Shown: positions 26,219-36,700, numbered from the stretch's first letter. The stretch: DNA of 54,177 bases from a delta proteobacterium NaphS2 (GCA_000179315.1 ADZZ01000502.1:1-54177); one strand, 5' to 3'. Numbers and translations are program-made. The notes: generated from the letters alone by a model not told the origin.

Positions 26219-27304
26219 TCAATACTCAGACTCTACAAATGCCTTTTTAAAAGCAAAAATGACCGCATCCAACATGGCTTCATCTCCTTTTTCCGCCTCT
26301 TTGGTGAGCCAGTCCTCCAGGGGATGCAGGCGCTTGATCTCCGCCATAATCCCTTCGAGAGAAGGAACATAAGCGGATGCTGCCGGCTGCCCCGTCTCTA
26401 TCGCGTTACCAATAGATGCGGCTGCCAGTATCCCGCTCTTGACAGCAGAACCGATCCCTTCATAGGCCACGGGCACAGCCAGACCGGCGGCGTCTCCAAT
26501 GAGCAGCGCATTTCCCTTGGCTGGCACAAAAGCGCCGGATAGCAGCTCATCATGGAGGTGCGACAAGGCGCATCCGTCCTTCCACACGGGTTCCCACTGC
26601 GGATCAAAGCCATAGTGATCCGCCAGGTACTGCTTGATTTCCTTGCTCAGATCTTTGAGCCCCCCGCCTTCCAAGGCGAACAGGCCGTCCCTCTTGAAGT
26701 TTATGTCAAACCGGGGCCGGATGCGATGCGCCGGGAAAAACCAGTGCATATAGTCTGTCTCGAGGTTTTTTAAGGCCCCTTTGTAGACTTCCCGGGTCGC
26801 CCCACCATAACGTACCCGGAGATCTGGAAACAGGCAACTCCTCACAACAGACGTGGCACCGTCAGCCCCGATCAGGAATCGCGCTTTCACGTCCGCCCCC
26901 GCCAGCCTGACGGTGAATCCGTCCGGGCCTTCTTCGATGGTTTCAACCCGTGCCGCATCACGGAGTTCCGCGCCGCTTTGTTCAGCCTTCTTGTTCATCC
27001 AGTAATCCATCTCTTTGCGCCAGGCGATGAATATTCTGTGTTCCAATGTCCGGGGCCGGATACCGGGTGCATAAACCCTTATCCCTGACAGGTATTGGGA
27101 AGGCGTAATCGCTTTGGAAGGGCTTTCGCCAAATACCTCTTCCACCAGATCCTGAGCAACTTTTGCGACCAGCATTCCGGTGCACACCTTCCGTCGAGGC
27201 AATTTCATCCGTTCCAGCAACAGGGTCTTCAGGCCCAGTTCCGCGCATCTCTTTGCTGCGGCAGATCCTCCCGGACCGCCACCCACCACGATAACATCAT
27301 ACAT
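26219..27304 (-). CDS. geranylgeranyl reductase-like FAD-dependent oxidoreductase
   Basis: A 361-residue flavoprotein: the dinucleotide-binding loop VIVVGGGPGGSAAAKRCAELG at the N terminus, LPRRKVCTGML (the CxG region of geranylgeranyl reductases), LIGADGATSVVRSC, and LLIGDAAGLAVPVAYEGIG. Relatives reduce isoprenoid double bonds or hydroxylate substrates; the specific reaction is unknown. Start ATG 27304 has AAAGGAG upstream. It is a single-gene unit bordered by the tRNA and by a duplicated mobile-type segment. Confidence 0.82.
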   Translation of the reverse strand: MYDVIVVGGGPGGSAAAKRCAELGLKTLLLERMKLPRRKVCTGMLVAKVAQDLVEEVFGESPSKAITPSQYLSGIRVYAPGIRPRTLEHRIFIAWRKEMDYWMNKKAEQSGAELRDAARVETIEEGPDGFTVRLAGADVKARFLIGADGATSVVRSCLFPDLRVRYGGATREVYKGALKNLETDYMHWFFPAHRIRPRFDINFKRDGLFALEGGGLKDLSKEIKQYLADHYGFDPQWEPVWKDGCALSHLHDELLSGAFVPAKGNALLIGDAAGLAVPVAYEGIGSAVKSGILAAASIGNAIETGQPAASAYVPSLEGIMAEIKRLHPLEDWLTKEAEKGDEAMLDAVIFAFKKAFVESEY

Positions 27305-27404
27305 AACGGACTCCTTTCTCGTTATTGAATGTTTGTCGCTTTATCCAAATTTCAATCTGAGTCTATCACGGTGATATGCCGGCGGCAGACAGGGCCGCCC
27401 CCAA

Positions 27405-27682
27405 CGCTCATGCCAACGTCTTTCGACGAGAGACCTTTGCATGGCCGTTTCATGATGCGTGTCAAAATTTAAACCCTGTTACCCCATTTTGGTGTTTTCA
27501 AGCGATTTGGATAGTATCTCTACTCGATTGATTATCGGTTGTTCACGATAATCTCATAGGTTATATTTTCTTTTATCTTCATGCGATCGCCTAAAGCTCA
27601 TAGTCGTTCAGCCTTAGGTATCACATAGAGATGGAAATGTCCCGCATTTTTTTATTCTTTTCTGAAATCAGTTTGAGCTTAC
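27405..27682. repeat. 278-bp duplicated segment, copy A (uninterrupted)
   Basis: Bases 27405-27570 are identical to 52527-52692, and bases 27571-27682 match about 54023-54132 with a few differences. The second copy is split by an insertion sequence between these two parts, so copy A is the empty-site version. On the minus strand it carries a degraded copy of the C-terminal 26 codons of the gene that enters the window at its right edge. Its right end abuts a headless acyl-CoA ligase. Confidence 0.85.
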
Positions 27683-28549
27683 CAAAGAATATCGGACATG
27701 GTCAGTTTTGATTCCGAAGATCTGCTGACCACCATTGACGAATACAAGATCACCTACACTTCCCTGGTCCCCACCCATTATCGCATGATACTGGACCTTC
27801 CCGAAGAGCTGAAAAAAAGCAAGGATGTATCCAGCATCCGCCAGTTGCTCATTTCTTCCGCGCCTGCCACCAAGGATCTGAGGCTGGCCATCATGGACTA
27901 TTTCAAGAACGCGGAACTCTGGGAAGCCTACGGAAGTACCGAAGGCGGATTGGGCACCCTGCTTCGGCCCGAGGACCAATTCAAAAAACTGGGTTCCATC
28001 GGCAAGGAAATTTTCGGGTCCGACCGCATCAAGCTTCTGGACGCGGATCGAAACGAGGTTCCGGAAGGTGATGTGGGCGAATTGTTTTATCGGGTCCCTT
28101 GCGTTTTCAAGGAATATTTCAAGGATCCGGAAAAGACAAAGGAGGCTTTTGAAGGGGAATGGTTTTCCGCGGGCGATATGGCCATCCGGGATGCGGACGG
28201 CTATTACACGTTGGTGGACCGAAAAGCCAACATGATCATTACCGGCGGCGAAAACGTTTATCCTTCGGAGGTGGAGAATGTGCTTAAAATGCATGCGCCC
28301 GTCAGGGATGTTGCGGTGATCGGCCTGCCGGACGAAAAGTGGGGTGAAAAGATCAAGGCCGTCCTGGTCTTAAATGACGGGTATGCGCCGGGAGAAGCCT
28401 TGGCAAAAGAGATTATCGATTCCGTCCGGGACAAAATTGCCGGGTACAAGCGGCCGAAATCCATTGACTTCATAAAAGAAGAGGAAATGCCCAGGACCGC
28501 CACGGGGAAAATACTCCACAGGATGCTCAAGAAGACTTACGGAGGGTGA
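27683..28549 (+). pseudogene. acyl-CoA synthetase (AMP-forming), 5'-truncated
   Basis: Only the C-terminal half or so of an adenylate-forming acyl-CoA ligase remains: adenine/active-site motif LWEAYGSTEGG, then WFSAGDMAIRDADGYY, the hinge DRKANMIITGGENVYPSEVE, and the C-terminal catalytic Lys in PRTATGKILHRML. The N-terminal half with the ATP-phosphate loop is absent, and homology begins abruptly next to the duplicated segment (ATG 27698 is probably internal). The break is best explained by insertion/deletion at the repeat. It faces the second molybdenum hydroxylase operon, so the two may once have worked on the same substrate. Confidence 0.85.
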
Positions 28550-28623
28550 AAACTCGCCCGTCAAAATAACCATACTCTCTGTGCCCATGTAAATGACACG
28601 CTTTTCTCTATAAATGCGTCCCC

Positions 28624-28645
28624 TAATCCCTATATCCAGGGATTA
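28624..28645. terminator. stem-loop after the ligase remnant
   Basis: TAATCCCT, loop ATATCC, AGGGATTA: a perfect 8-bp inverted repeat in the 248-base gap before the second molybdenum hydroxylase. No T-run follows it, so terminator function is uncertain; it could also be a protein-binding palindrome. Confidence 0.35.
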
Positions 28646-28705
28646 AAGCTACACGGAAGAAAATATCCCGGCCTGCGCCGTTGGGCTAAGAATTGAAAAT
28701 TTTGC

Positions 28706-28734
28706 TTGACATGGTTATACGCATCGTCTAACGA
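28706..28734 (+). promoter_or_regulatory. possible promoter of the second molybdenum hydroxylase operon
   Basis: TTGACA (28706-28711), 17 bases, TAACGA (28729-28734). Just downstream, ATAAAT-N7-ATTTAT (28735-28753) is an inverted repeat that could be the operator for the TetR-family regulator encoded after the operon. The -10 is poor and the operator is speculative. Confidence 0.4.
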
Positions 28735-28797
28735 ATAAATGTATTGTATTTATGATGGTTCCTTGGTTTACCGCAAAGCAAGAAAGGAGATAAGAGA

Positions 28798-29274
28798 ATG
28801 AAACACCCAATTGAACTCAAGATTAACGGAGATATCTATTCCCTTGCCGTTGATCCATGGCGCACCCTCAATGAAGTGCTCCGCGAAGACTTGCACCTGA
28901 CAGGTACCAAACTGGGTTGTGGGTCCGGAGACTGCGGCGCCTGCACGGTTCTCGTGGATGGCCGAAGTGTCAGTTCATGCCTGACCCTTGCCCTGGAGGT
29001 GCAGGGAAAGGAGATTCAAACCGTTGAAGGTCTGGCGCCATCGGGCGATACGCTTCATCCCATTCAGGAAGCATTCGTGGAAAAAGGTGCCATTCAGTGC
29101 GGATTCTGCACTTCCGGTATGGAAATGTCCGCGGCTTACCTTCTCTCTCAAAACAGTTCTCCTACGGAACAGGAGATCCGGGAAGGCCTCTCCGGCCATT
29201 TATGCCGCTGCACCGGCTACATCCAGATCGTGGATGCGATTTCAGACGCGGCACAAAAAATGAAACAATCTTGA
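28798..29274 (+). CDS. molybdenum hydroxylase, [2Fe-2S] small subunit
   Basis: A 158-residue XDH-family small subunit with the plant-type cluster GCGSGDCGACTVLVDG plus SSC, and the second site CGFCTSG and CRCTGY. Start ATG 28798 has a good AGGAGA ribosome site. First gene of a plus-strand S-F-L operon that is clearly distinct from the nicotinate dehydrogenase genes, both in order and in sequence. Confidence 0.92.
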   Translation: MKHPIELKINGDIYSLAVDPWRTLNEVLREDLHLTGTKLGCGSGDCGACTVLVDGRSVSSCLTLALEVQGKEIQTVEGLAPSGDTLHPIQEAFVEKGAIQCGFCTSGMEMSAAYLLSQNSSPTEQEIREGLSGHLCRCTGYIQIVDAISDAAQKMKQS

Positions 29275-29288
29275 AATGAGGTGTGAAC

Positions 29289-30164
29289 ATGACGTTGCCA
29301 AAATTTGAGTATTTTGCACCGGAAAGCCTTGACGAAGCGCAACAGCTTCTCCTGGATCAAGGAGTAGGTGCCCATTTGCTGGCAGGTGGTACGGACCTGC
29401 TGGTCAAAATGAATCACGGTCTGCTGAAACCGGCCTCTGTTATCGCCCTTAAACACATTAAGGAATTGGAGGCCATCACCTATGACCCGAAAGAGGGCCT
29501 GAAAATCGGTGCTACGGCGCTTTTGGCGGATGTGGCGGCCCATGCGGACATTCGTAAACATTATCCCGCCATAGCAGCCGGTGCTCACGAGACGGCCAAT
29601 GTGCAGATACGAAACATGGGAACCGTAGCGGGGAACCTTTGTAATGCAGCCCCTTCGGCGGATAATGCGCCGACCCTGCTCGCCATGGATGCGGAAGTTG
29701 AGATAAAGAGCGCCACCGGAGAAAGACGCTTGCCTCTGGATCAGTTTTTCAAGGGGCCCGGACAAAACGCCCTTGCATCGGGCGAAATATTGACCGCCAT
29801 CCACGTTCCGGCTCCCGGTTCGGGAGAAGGCGTTTCCTACCAGCATATTTCAGCCCGCGGAAAGGTCGATATCTCGGCCGTATGCGTGGGGGTAATGGTG
29901 CACATGGCGGAAAATGGTTGCGATGATGTGCGCATATTCCTGGGCGCCGTGGCCCCCGTTCCCATGCGGGCCGCAAAGGCCGAGGCCCTTGTGCGCGGCA
30001 AACAACTGACCGAGGAGACCATTGAAGCGGCGGGGATCGCGGCAATGGAAGAATCCCAACCCATTACGGATGTGAGATCCAGCGCGGATTACCGGAAAAA
30101 AATGGTGGCGGTTCTGACGCGAAGGGCACTTGCGGAAGCCCGGGATCGCGCCTTGAAGCGTTAG
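29289..30164 (+). CDS. molybdenum hydroxylase, FAD-binding medium subunit
   Basis: About 291 residues: LLAGGTDLLVKMNHG and the second FAD loop IRNMGTVAGNLCNAAPSADN. The ATG at 29289 has GAGGTG upstream and is preferred to GTG 29283. There is no cysteine-rich insertion of the kind that binds the extra [4Fe-4S] cluster in 4-hydroxybenzoyl-CoA reductase, which argues against that identity. Located 14 bases after the small subunit. Confidence 0.9.
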   Translation: MTLPKFEYFAPESLDEAQQLLLDQGVGAHLLAGGTDLLVKMNHGLLKPASVIALKHIKELEAITYDPKEGLKIGATALLADVAAHADIRKHYPAIAAGAHETANVQIRNMGTVAGNLCNAAPSADNAPTLLAMDAEVEIKSATGERRLPLDQFFKGPGQNALASGEILTAIHVPAPGSGEGVSYQHISARGKVDISAVCVGVMVHMAENGCDDVRIFLGAVAPVPMRAAKAEALVRGKQLTEETIEAAGIAAMEESQPITDVRSSADYRKKMVAVLTRRALAEARDRALKR

Positions 30165-30181
30165 TGAGAAAGGAACAAGCA

Positions 30182-32455
30182 ATGGAACAATTCAGTATCG
30201 TGGGAAAAGATGTGCCGAGGAACGATGCCGTTGCCAAGGCGAGGGGCGCCGCCGTTTATACCGATGACATGACGTTGCCGGGGATGCTTTTTGGAAAAAT
30301 CCTGAGAAGCCCCGTGCCCCATGCGCGGATCATCAATATTGATACCAGTAAGGCCAAAGCGCTCCCCGGAGTGAAGAGCGTTATTACAGGTAAGGATATT
30401 CCCAAGGTAAAATACGGAAATTGGCGTCTTTTTGCCGACACGCAGGATGAATATGCCCTGGCCATGGACAAAGTGCGGTTCATCGGGGATGAAGTGGCGG
30501 CCGTCGCGGCTGTTGACAAGGAAACCGCTCAGGAAGCGGTTGAACTCATTGACGTTGAATATGAAGAACTTGAAGGATTGTATGATGTGGATGCAACCAC
30601 AAAGGAAGGTGCTCCTGCCATTCACGATTATTGTCCCGGAAATGTGAGTGTCAACCGCAAAATCGAGTACGGCGATGTGGAAAAGGGATTTGGGGAATCG
30701 GACTATATTCGAGAGGATACGTTTGAAGTTCATGCTGTGAGCCATGCCTATCTGGAACCCTGTTCGGCCCTGGCCCAACTGGATCTGGACGGCCGGATTA
30801 CGCTCTGGACGTCAACCCAGGTGCCCTATATCGTGCAATGCCTGCTGGCATCAACCCTCGGGATGCGAGAAAACGATGTCCGCGTGGTCAAACCCTTTGT
30901 GGGCGGGGGGTTCGGGGGAAAGATGGAGCTTCGTACCTGGGAGTTCTGCGCCGCCTTCATGTCCAAGCAAACGGGACGTCCGGTGAAATTCACCCTCTCA
31001 AGGGAAGAGGAGTTTCTGACCGGCCGAAGGCGTCACCCCATGACCCTCCATTCCAAAGTGGGATTTAAGAAAGACGGAACCCTGGTGGCCAAGGACCTCA
31101 GGATTGTTCTGGATGGCGGGGCCTACAACGCCATGGGACCCACCGCCACCTTTCTGTGCGGCAACTTCGGCGCCATGCTGTACCGGTATCCCAACTATCG
31201 GTTTCATGGACAACACGCCTATACCAACAAACCGCCCGCCAGCGCCATGCGCGGTTTCGGTGCGCCCCAGTCTTTGTATGCTTCCGAAATCCAGATGAAC
31301 ATGGCGGCGGAAGCCTTAGGAATTGACCCGGTGGAGATGCGCCTCAAAAATGCACAGGTGAGCGGCGACAAAATTCCCGATGTGGCGACCATCAGCAGTT
31401 GCGGATTCAAGGAATCCATCGAGGCGGTGGCCAGAATGAGTGACTGGAAACGGCGACGAAAAGAACTGAAACCGGGGCAGGGCATCGGTATCGGGTGTTA
31501 CAGCTTCATCTCCGGCGGCGTGTTCAACTGGTTCAATACCCAGTATCCTTTTTCCGCTGCGGAAGTTCGGGCCTTTTCAGACGGCACCGTTCATCTTCTG
31601 AGCATGGCATCCGATATCGGGCAGGGATGCGATACGGCCATGAAACAGATGCTGGCGGAAGAGTTGGGCCTGCAAATGAAAGATATCCGTATAACGACCG
31701 CGGATACGGCCACCACGCCGCAGGCGGATCTGGGGGCCTGGGGAAGCCGTGTCACGCTCATGGTCGGAAATGCGGTTTTGGATGCGGCCAGAAAGATCAA
31801 GGAACAATTGTTCGGGGCCCTGTCGGCCCGTCTCAACGCCAATGTCGTCTATGAAATGGAATGCAAAAACGGGATGGTCCAACCCAAGGGCCGGCCCAAG
31901 AAGGCAATCCCTTTTGGTGATGTGGTGGCCATGGTTCAAAAATCGAAACGGGGTGAACCCCTCATTGCCCACGGGTACTATACGCCTCGGGATAAGGGTC
32001 TCGTGACACCCGCCTTTGGCTTCGGCGCCCAGATTGCGCTGGTGGAGGTGGACCGGGAAACGGGCAAGGTGGAGGTAGAGCAAATGTGGACGGCCCACGA
32101 CTGCGGCACCGTGATCAACCCCAAAGGTGTAGAGGGCCAACTGGCCGGTTCCATCCAGATGGGACTGGGATACGCGCTCTCGGAGCAGTTCGTCATGCAG
32201 GATGGGAAAACGCTCAATACCAACTTCCTGGATTACAAAATGCCCACGGCCATGGATATGCCTCCCAGTGCCGTGGAGCACATCGATACCTATGAACCGG
32301 AAGGCCCTCTGGGTGCGAAGGAGTGCGGCGAGGGTCTGGCGTCTCCCACGGCGCCTGCCATTTCCGATGCCGTCTATCACGCTACCGGATACCGCTGCAA
32401 AGATCTGCCCATTACGCCGGAAAAGATCCTTAATTCCATGGAGGAAGGCGCTTAG
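30182..32455 (+). CDS. molybdenum hydroxylase, molybdopterin-binding large subunit, substrate unknown
   Basis: About 757 residues of the aldehyde oxidase/xanthine dehydrogenase family. Cofactor-binding segments GGGFGGKMELRTWEF, AMRGFGAPQSLYASEIQMN and SDIGQGCDTAMKQ are present and the catalytic Glu is in GAKECGEGLASPTAPA. Start at ATG 30182 is supported by AAGGAAC. Possible substrates are aldehydes, purines, N-heterocycles or aryl-CoA; the sequence does not decide. A TetR-type regulator follows and a broken acyl-CoA ligase precedes, hinting at an aromatic or heterocyclic acid pathway now partly lost. Confidence 0.9.
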   Translation: MEQFSIVGKDVPRNDAVAKARGAAVYTDDMTLPGMLFGKILRSPVPHARIINIDTSKAKALPGVKSVITGKDIPKVKYGNWRLFADTQDEYALAMDKVRFIGDEVAAVAAVDKETAQEAVELIDVEYEELEGLYDVDATTKEGAPAIHDYCPGNVSVNRKIEYGDVEKGFGESDYIREDTFEVHAVSHAYLEPCSALAQLDLDGRITLWTSTQVPYIVQCLLASTLGMRENDVRVVKPFVGGGFGGKMELRTWEFCAAFMSKQTGRPVKFTLSREEEFLTGRRRHPMTLHSKVGFKKDGTLVAKDLRIVLDGGAYNAMGPTATFLCGNFGAMLYRYPNYRFHGQHAYTNKPPASAMRGFGAPQSLYASEIQMNMAAEALGIDPVEMRLKNAQVSGDKIPDVATISSCGFKESIEAVARMSDWKRRRKELKPGQGIGIGCYSFISGGVFNWFNTQYPFSAAEVRAFSDGTVHLLSMASDIGQGCDTAMKQMLAEELGLQMKDIRITTADTATTPQADLGAWGSRVTLMVGNAVLDAARKIKEQLFGALSARLNANVVYEMECKNGMVQPKGRPKKAIPFGDVVAMVQKSKRGEPLIAHGYYTPRDKGLVTPAFGFGAQIALVEVDRETGKVEVEQMWTAHDCGTVINPKGVEGQLAGSIQMGLGYALSEQFVMQDGKTLNTNFLDYKMPTAMDMPPSAVEHIDTYEPEGPLGAKECGEGLASPTAPAISDAVYHATGYRCKDLPITPEKILNSMEEGA

Positions 32456-32502
32456 AGCAGCGTCTCCGCAATGAAAATGGCGAGATAATTGTTTATAGGT
32501 CT

Positions 32503-32529
32503 GGTTCCCACGCTTCCTGCGTGGGAGCC
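32503..32529. repeat. REP-like palindrome
   Basis: TCCCACGC, loop TTCCT, GCGTGGGA, extended by GG/CC on the outside. This kind of GGTTCCCACGC..GCGTGGGA.CC palindrome is a widespread intergenic repeat type in bacteria. It lies between the molybdenum hydroxylase operon and the regulator gene and may end or stabilise the upstream transcript. Confidence 0.6.
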
Positions 32530-32547
32530 CATGATAAGGCAATGGAT

Positions 32548-33180
32548 ATGGGCATCAAAGAACGACGGGAGCGTGAAAAAAACGAAAGGCGTGATTCTAT
32601 TCTCAAGGCGGCCATTCAAGTTTACGACAAAGAAGGGTATCACGCCATCACAATGGAAAAAATTGCGGAAACCGCAGAATTGGGTCGTGCGACACTCTAT
32701 CTCTATTTCAAAACCAAGGATGAAATTTTCATTCATGCCATTCTTTCATACTCGGACTTTTTCAGACAACGGCTTAAAGAGCTTTATGCCAACCGGTCAG
32801 AAATAAAAGATAATTTACTGGAGTCATTATGGTTGACGTTTATTGAATATTATGAAAAAGACAGGGAATCATTTAATGCGACCCTATATTTTCATCAAAG
32901 TGAGATGATTCGAAACTTGCCGGGAGACCTGCGGATACTTCTAGACCGCTCAGGGTCGCACATTTATGCGTATCTCTCAAAAATAATGGCGTATGGTATT
33001 GAGCAGGGTGTCTTTAGAGATTGCAGCGCCAAAACCCTGGCGGAAGTGGTATGGACTTCTTTTCTGGGAATCATACACCTTGAGAACAGCAAGCGCGCCA
33101 TGAATCGAAAGAGCCATCTGCTGATCACCTGGCAACTGGCACTGGAATTGTTGTCAAAGGGTATCTTGAAAAGTCCCTGA
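32548..33180 (+). CDS. TetR-family transcriptional regulator
   Basis: About 210 residues: an N-terminal helix-turn-helix (ITMEKIAETAELGRATLYLYF) typical of TetR, then a helical ligand-binding domain without recognisable specificity. Starts at ATG 32548 or 32542; an AAGG lies at the right distance from 32548. It directly follows the second molybdenum hydroxylase operon and probably represses it. The C-terminal part resembles fatty-acid or aromatic-responsive TetR proteins only in general layout. Confidence 0.85.
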   Translation: MGIKERREREKNERRDSILKAAIQVYDKEGYHAITMEKIAETAELGRATLYLYFKTKDEIFIHAILSYSDFFRQRLKELYANRSEIKDNLLESLWLTFIEYYEKDRESFNATLYFHQSEMIRNLPGDLRILLDRSGSHIYAYLSKIMAYGIEQGVFRDCSAKTLAEVVWTSFLGIIHLENSKRAMNRKSHLLITWQLALELLSKGILKSP

Positions 33181-33257
33181 ATGAGTTGGCAAGAATCCAA
33201 AATTTTAGAGCTAAGAAACATCAACAATACCCTTATTTTCATTGGAGACGTTAATAG

Positions 33258-33752
33258 ATGGCAAACGATCTGTTGAATGGAAAACGGATCCTCATCGTGG
33301 ATGATGAGGCCGATGTGCTTGAAACCCTCAAAGAACTGCTGAGCATGTGCACCCTGGTGGAAGCATCCACCTTTGATGAGGCCAGAAGCCGTCTGGAACA
33401 GGAGACGTTTGATATTGCGATTCTGGATATCATGGGCGTGGATGGATACAAGCTACTTGAAATTGCCAACGAGAAGAAAATCCCTGCCGTCATGTTGACG
33501 GCCCATGCACTGAGTGTGGACGACACGGTGAAGTCTTTCAAGGAGGGCGCGGCATCTTATGTACCGAAAGAGGAGATGATCCATATCGCCGCATTCCTGG
33601 AAGACATACTGGTTGCCCGGAAGACAGGGAAGAATCTATTGCGTCGATGGTTTGAACGGCTGGGGAATTTTTACGGTAGAAGATTTGGTCCGGACTGGCA
33701 AGAAAAAGACAAAGAATTTTGGAAAAAGTATAGTGATAAATACTGGTTCTAG
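33258..33752 (+). CDS. single-domain response regulator
   Basis: A 164-residue CheY-like receiver: acidic pocket VDDEAD, phospho-acceptor Asp in AILDIMGVDGY, Thr in MLTAHALS, and Lys in YVPKEEM. Its C-terminal 40 residues (RWFERLGNFYGRRFG and a Lys/Trp-rich tail) are not a DNA-binding domain; they may be an interaction tail. No histidine kinase is adjacent. Confidence 0.88.
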   Translation: MANDLLNGKRILIVDDEADVLETLKELLSMCTLVEASTFDEARSRLEQETFDIAILDIMGVDGYKLLEIANEKKIPAVMLTAHALSVDDTVKSFKEGAASYVPKEEMIHIAAFLEDILVARKTGKNLLRRWFERLGNFYGRRFGPDWQEKDKEFWKKYSDKYWF

Positions 33753-33793
33753 CAAAACAGAAGTTCGGCCTGTATGGTAATCATTTCTCCCGG

Positions 33794-36700
33794 ATGACCG
33801 ACCGAAAAAGGGTCGAAGCTTTTTTTTCATTCAATGGAACTGTTGCTAAATCAAGCCTGGGGCAAAAATTGCCGAAATTTATAGCTGACCTCCATATCCA
33901 TTCCCGTTTCTCCCGTGCCACTTCAAAAGACCTGGACCCCGAGCATCTCTCCCTTTGGGCGCAGAAAAAGGGCATCAAGGTCGTGGGGACCGGTGATTTT
34001 ACCCATCCGGGGTGGATATCGGAATTACAGGAAAAACTCATAGAAGCCGAACAGGGTCTTTTCCGTTTAAAACCGGATCTTGCGGCAACCATCAAGCCGG
34101 AGATTCCGACGTCCTGCCAGGATTCCCCGAGGTTTATGCTGACCTCCGAAATAAGCTGTATCTACAAGAAAAATGGTAAGACCCGGAAGGTGCACCATCT
34201 TATCCTTCTGCCTGATTTTGATTCGGTTCTGAAGCTGAACAAAAGGTTGGAACAGATCGGTAACATCCGCTCCGACGGGAGACCCATCCTGGGGCTGGAT
34301 TCCAGGAACCTGCTGGAGATCGTTCTGGAAGCCAGTGATCGGGCGTTTTTCATTCCGGCCCATGTCTGGACGCCCTGGTTTTCGCTTTTCGGCTCCAAAT
34401 CAGGCTTTGATGATATCGAGGAGTGTTTCGAGGATCTGACGCCCCATATCCGTGCTTTGGAAACCGGACTCTCGTCCGATCCGCCCATGAACCGGTTATT
34501 GTCTCAACTGGATCGCTATCTGCTGGTTTCCAATTCCGACGCCCACTCACCGGCAAAACTGGGCCGGGAGGCGAATCTCTTTGAAACGGCGCTTGATTAT
34601 GACGCCATGGTGAACGCCATGACCACTGGGCATGGATTTTCAGGGACCATTGAATTTTTCCCTGAAGAAGGGAAATACCACCTGGATGGGCATCGCAAAT
34701 GCCAGGTCCGGCTTCATCCCGGGGAGACGAAATCCCGGAACGGGATTTGCCCCGTGTGCGGCAAACCCGTGACCGTGGGGGTTTTTCATCGCGTGGACGA
34801 TTTAGCGGACAGAGAGCATCCGAAGGCATCGAAGGCTTTTTTCAGCCTGATCCCTTTAACGGAAATCCTGTCTGAAATTCATGGGTGTGGGCCGGCCACC
34901 AAGAAAGTGACGCATATTTATGAAGATCTCATCAACGGGCTGGGGCCCGAACTCCATATCCTGATGGATGCGTCCCTGGAAGAGATCAAACAGACCGGCG
35001 GTGTCCTTCTGTCCAAGGCCATTGATCGAATGCGGAACAACCAAGTGATCCGCCAGGAAGGGTATGACGGTGAATATGGCGTGATTCGTCTTTTTGATGA
35101 CGGTGAAAAAGACGAACTGCTCGGCCAGATTACATTGTTTAAGACAAAACCGAAAAAACAAGCGTACCGTAAAGCGAAAACCCGGAAGAAAACAACCCGT
35201 AAGAAAAAGAATTCCGAACAACAGGTTGCTCCATCCTTCACGGATCCCATCCTCGATCCCCTGAACCGGGAACAAAGACGAGCCGTCATTCATGGGCATG
35301 GCCATCTTCTCATCGTGGCGGGGCCCGGCACTGGCAAGACCATGACCCTGACGCACCGCATCGCTTATCTCTTAAACGCGGGACCAACGGGTGGCGGAAA
35401 TATTTTGGCCCTTACTTTCACCAACAAGGCCGCCCGCGAGATGAAAGAACGCCTGTTCAGATTGGAAGGCCATGAAAGCGCGAAAACCGTTTTTGTGTCC
35501 ACGTTTCACGGCTTCTGCCTGAATGTTCTAAGAAGTGACGGCCATTTTCTGGACCTGCCCGATCCCTTTTCCCTATGTTCTGAAACGGACACATATATCC
35601 TGGCCGAAGGGGCGGTTTTGGAAGCGGCAAATGACAAAAACCGGAAGAATGCAACGCGCCGCTTCCTTAAAAACCTGCCTCAATTCAAATTAAATTCCAT
35701 TTCGAATAAGGAGTCCGATTCCGCCCTTGATGACCTTTTTTCCGCTTTTACAAACTATCAGGAAAAACTGATAAATCTCGGCATGCTCGATCTGGACGAT
35801 CTTGAAGTTGAGACCCTGAGACTGTTTCATCAGCATCCGGATGTCTGCCGGAAGTACGCCCTTAGATTTCCCCATATTTTTGTGGATGAGTACCAGGATA
35901 CCAACCAGGTCCAAGTGGAATTGCTGAAGAAAATGGTTTACGCCGGGACAAATGGATCTGAAAATACCGGAAAGGCGCCTACTGAATGCACCCCTTGCGC
36001 GGCCATTTGCGCCATCGGCGATCCGAATCAGGCCATTTACGGTTTTCGCGGGGCGGATATTTCCAATTTCAATGGTTTTGCAGATGACTTTCCGTCAAGC
36101 GCCACGATAACGCTCACCAAAAACTATCGATCGACCCAGAATATCCTCGATCTTTCCGCCATGCTAATGAAGGAAAAACGTCCGCTCCAAGGGACGTCGG
36201 GTTCCGGCGCTTCGGTCTATTTGGCGCAGTGCCGTACACACCTTGAAGAAGCGGAGATGATCATCGAACAGATCGAGAAATTGATCGGCGGAACCACCTA
36301 TTTCTCCCTTGATAGTGAAAGAGTGGCATCCCATGAAGACGGGGAAAATATCGGGTTTGGAGATATGGCTGTGTTGTTCAGGCTCAATGCCATGGGGGAT
36401 GCCCTTGAGGAGGCCTTTTTGAGAGCCGGCATCCCCTTTGTCCGTTCAGGTGAAAAACCGCTGGTCGATCAGTATCCGGCCAATATCATCTGGCGGCTTC
36501 TTCAATCGCTCAACCGGCCGGATAGTGATTATTACCGAACCTGTTACCTGAATCTGTTAACGCCCGAAAACCACGGAGAACACGTCCTTGGCCGGATAGA
36601 TCGTGAGGCGGCCATAGGGGATGTAATCGACCAGGCTGTTCTACTGCACGGATTTGATCTTCATTCGGAAGAAATTACGCGTATTCTCGACCGGGTCAGA

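Noticed and set aside
30161-30778. Open frame of 205 codons on the minus strand
   Set aside because: Shadow of the molybdenum hydroxylase large-subunit gene.
28798-32455. 4-Hydroxybenzoyl-CoA reductase
   Set aside because: The FAD subunit lacks the cysteine-bearing insertion for the extra [4Fe-4S] cluster.
31577-32542. Open frame of 321 codons on the minus strand
   Set aside because: Shadow of the molybdenum hydroxylase large-subunit gene; the plus-strand protein has all cofactor motifs.
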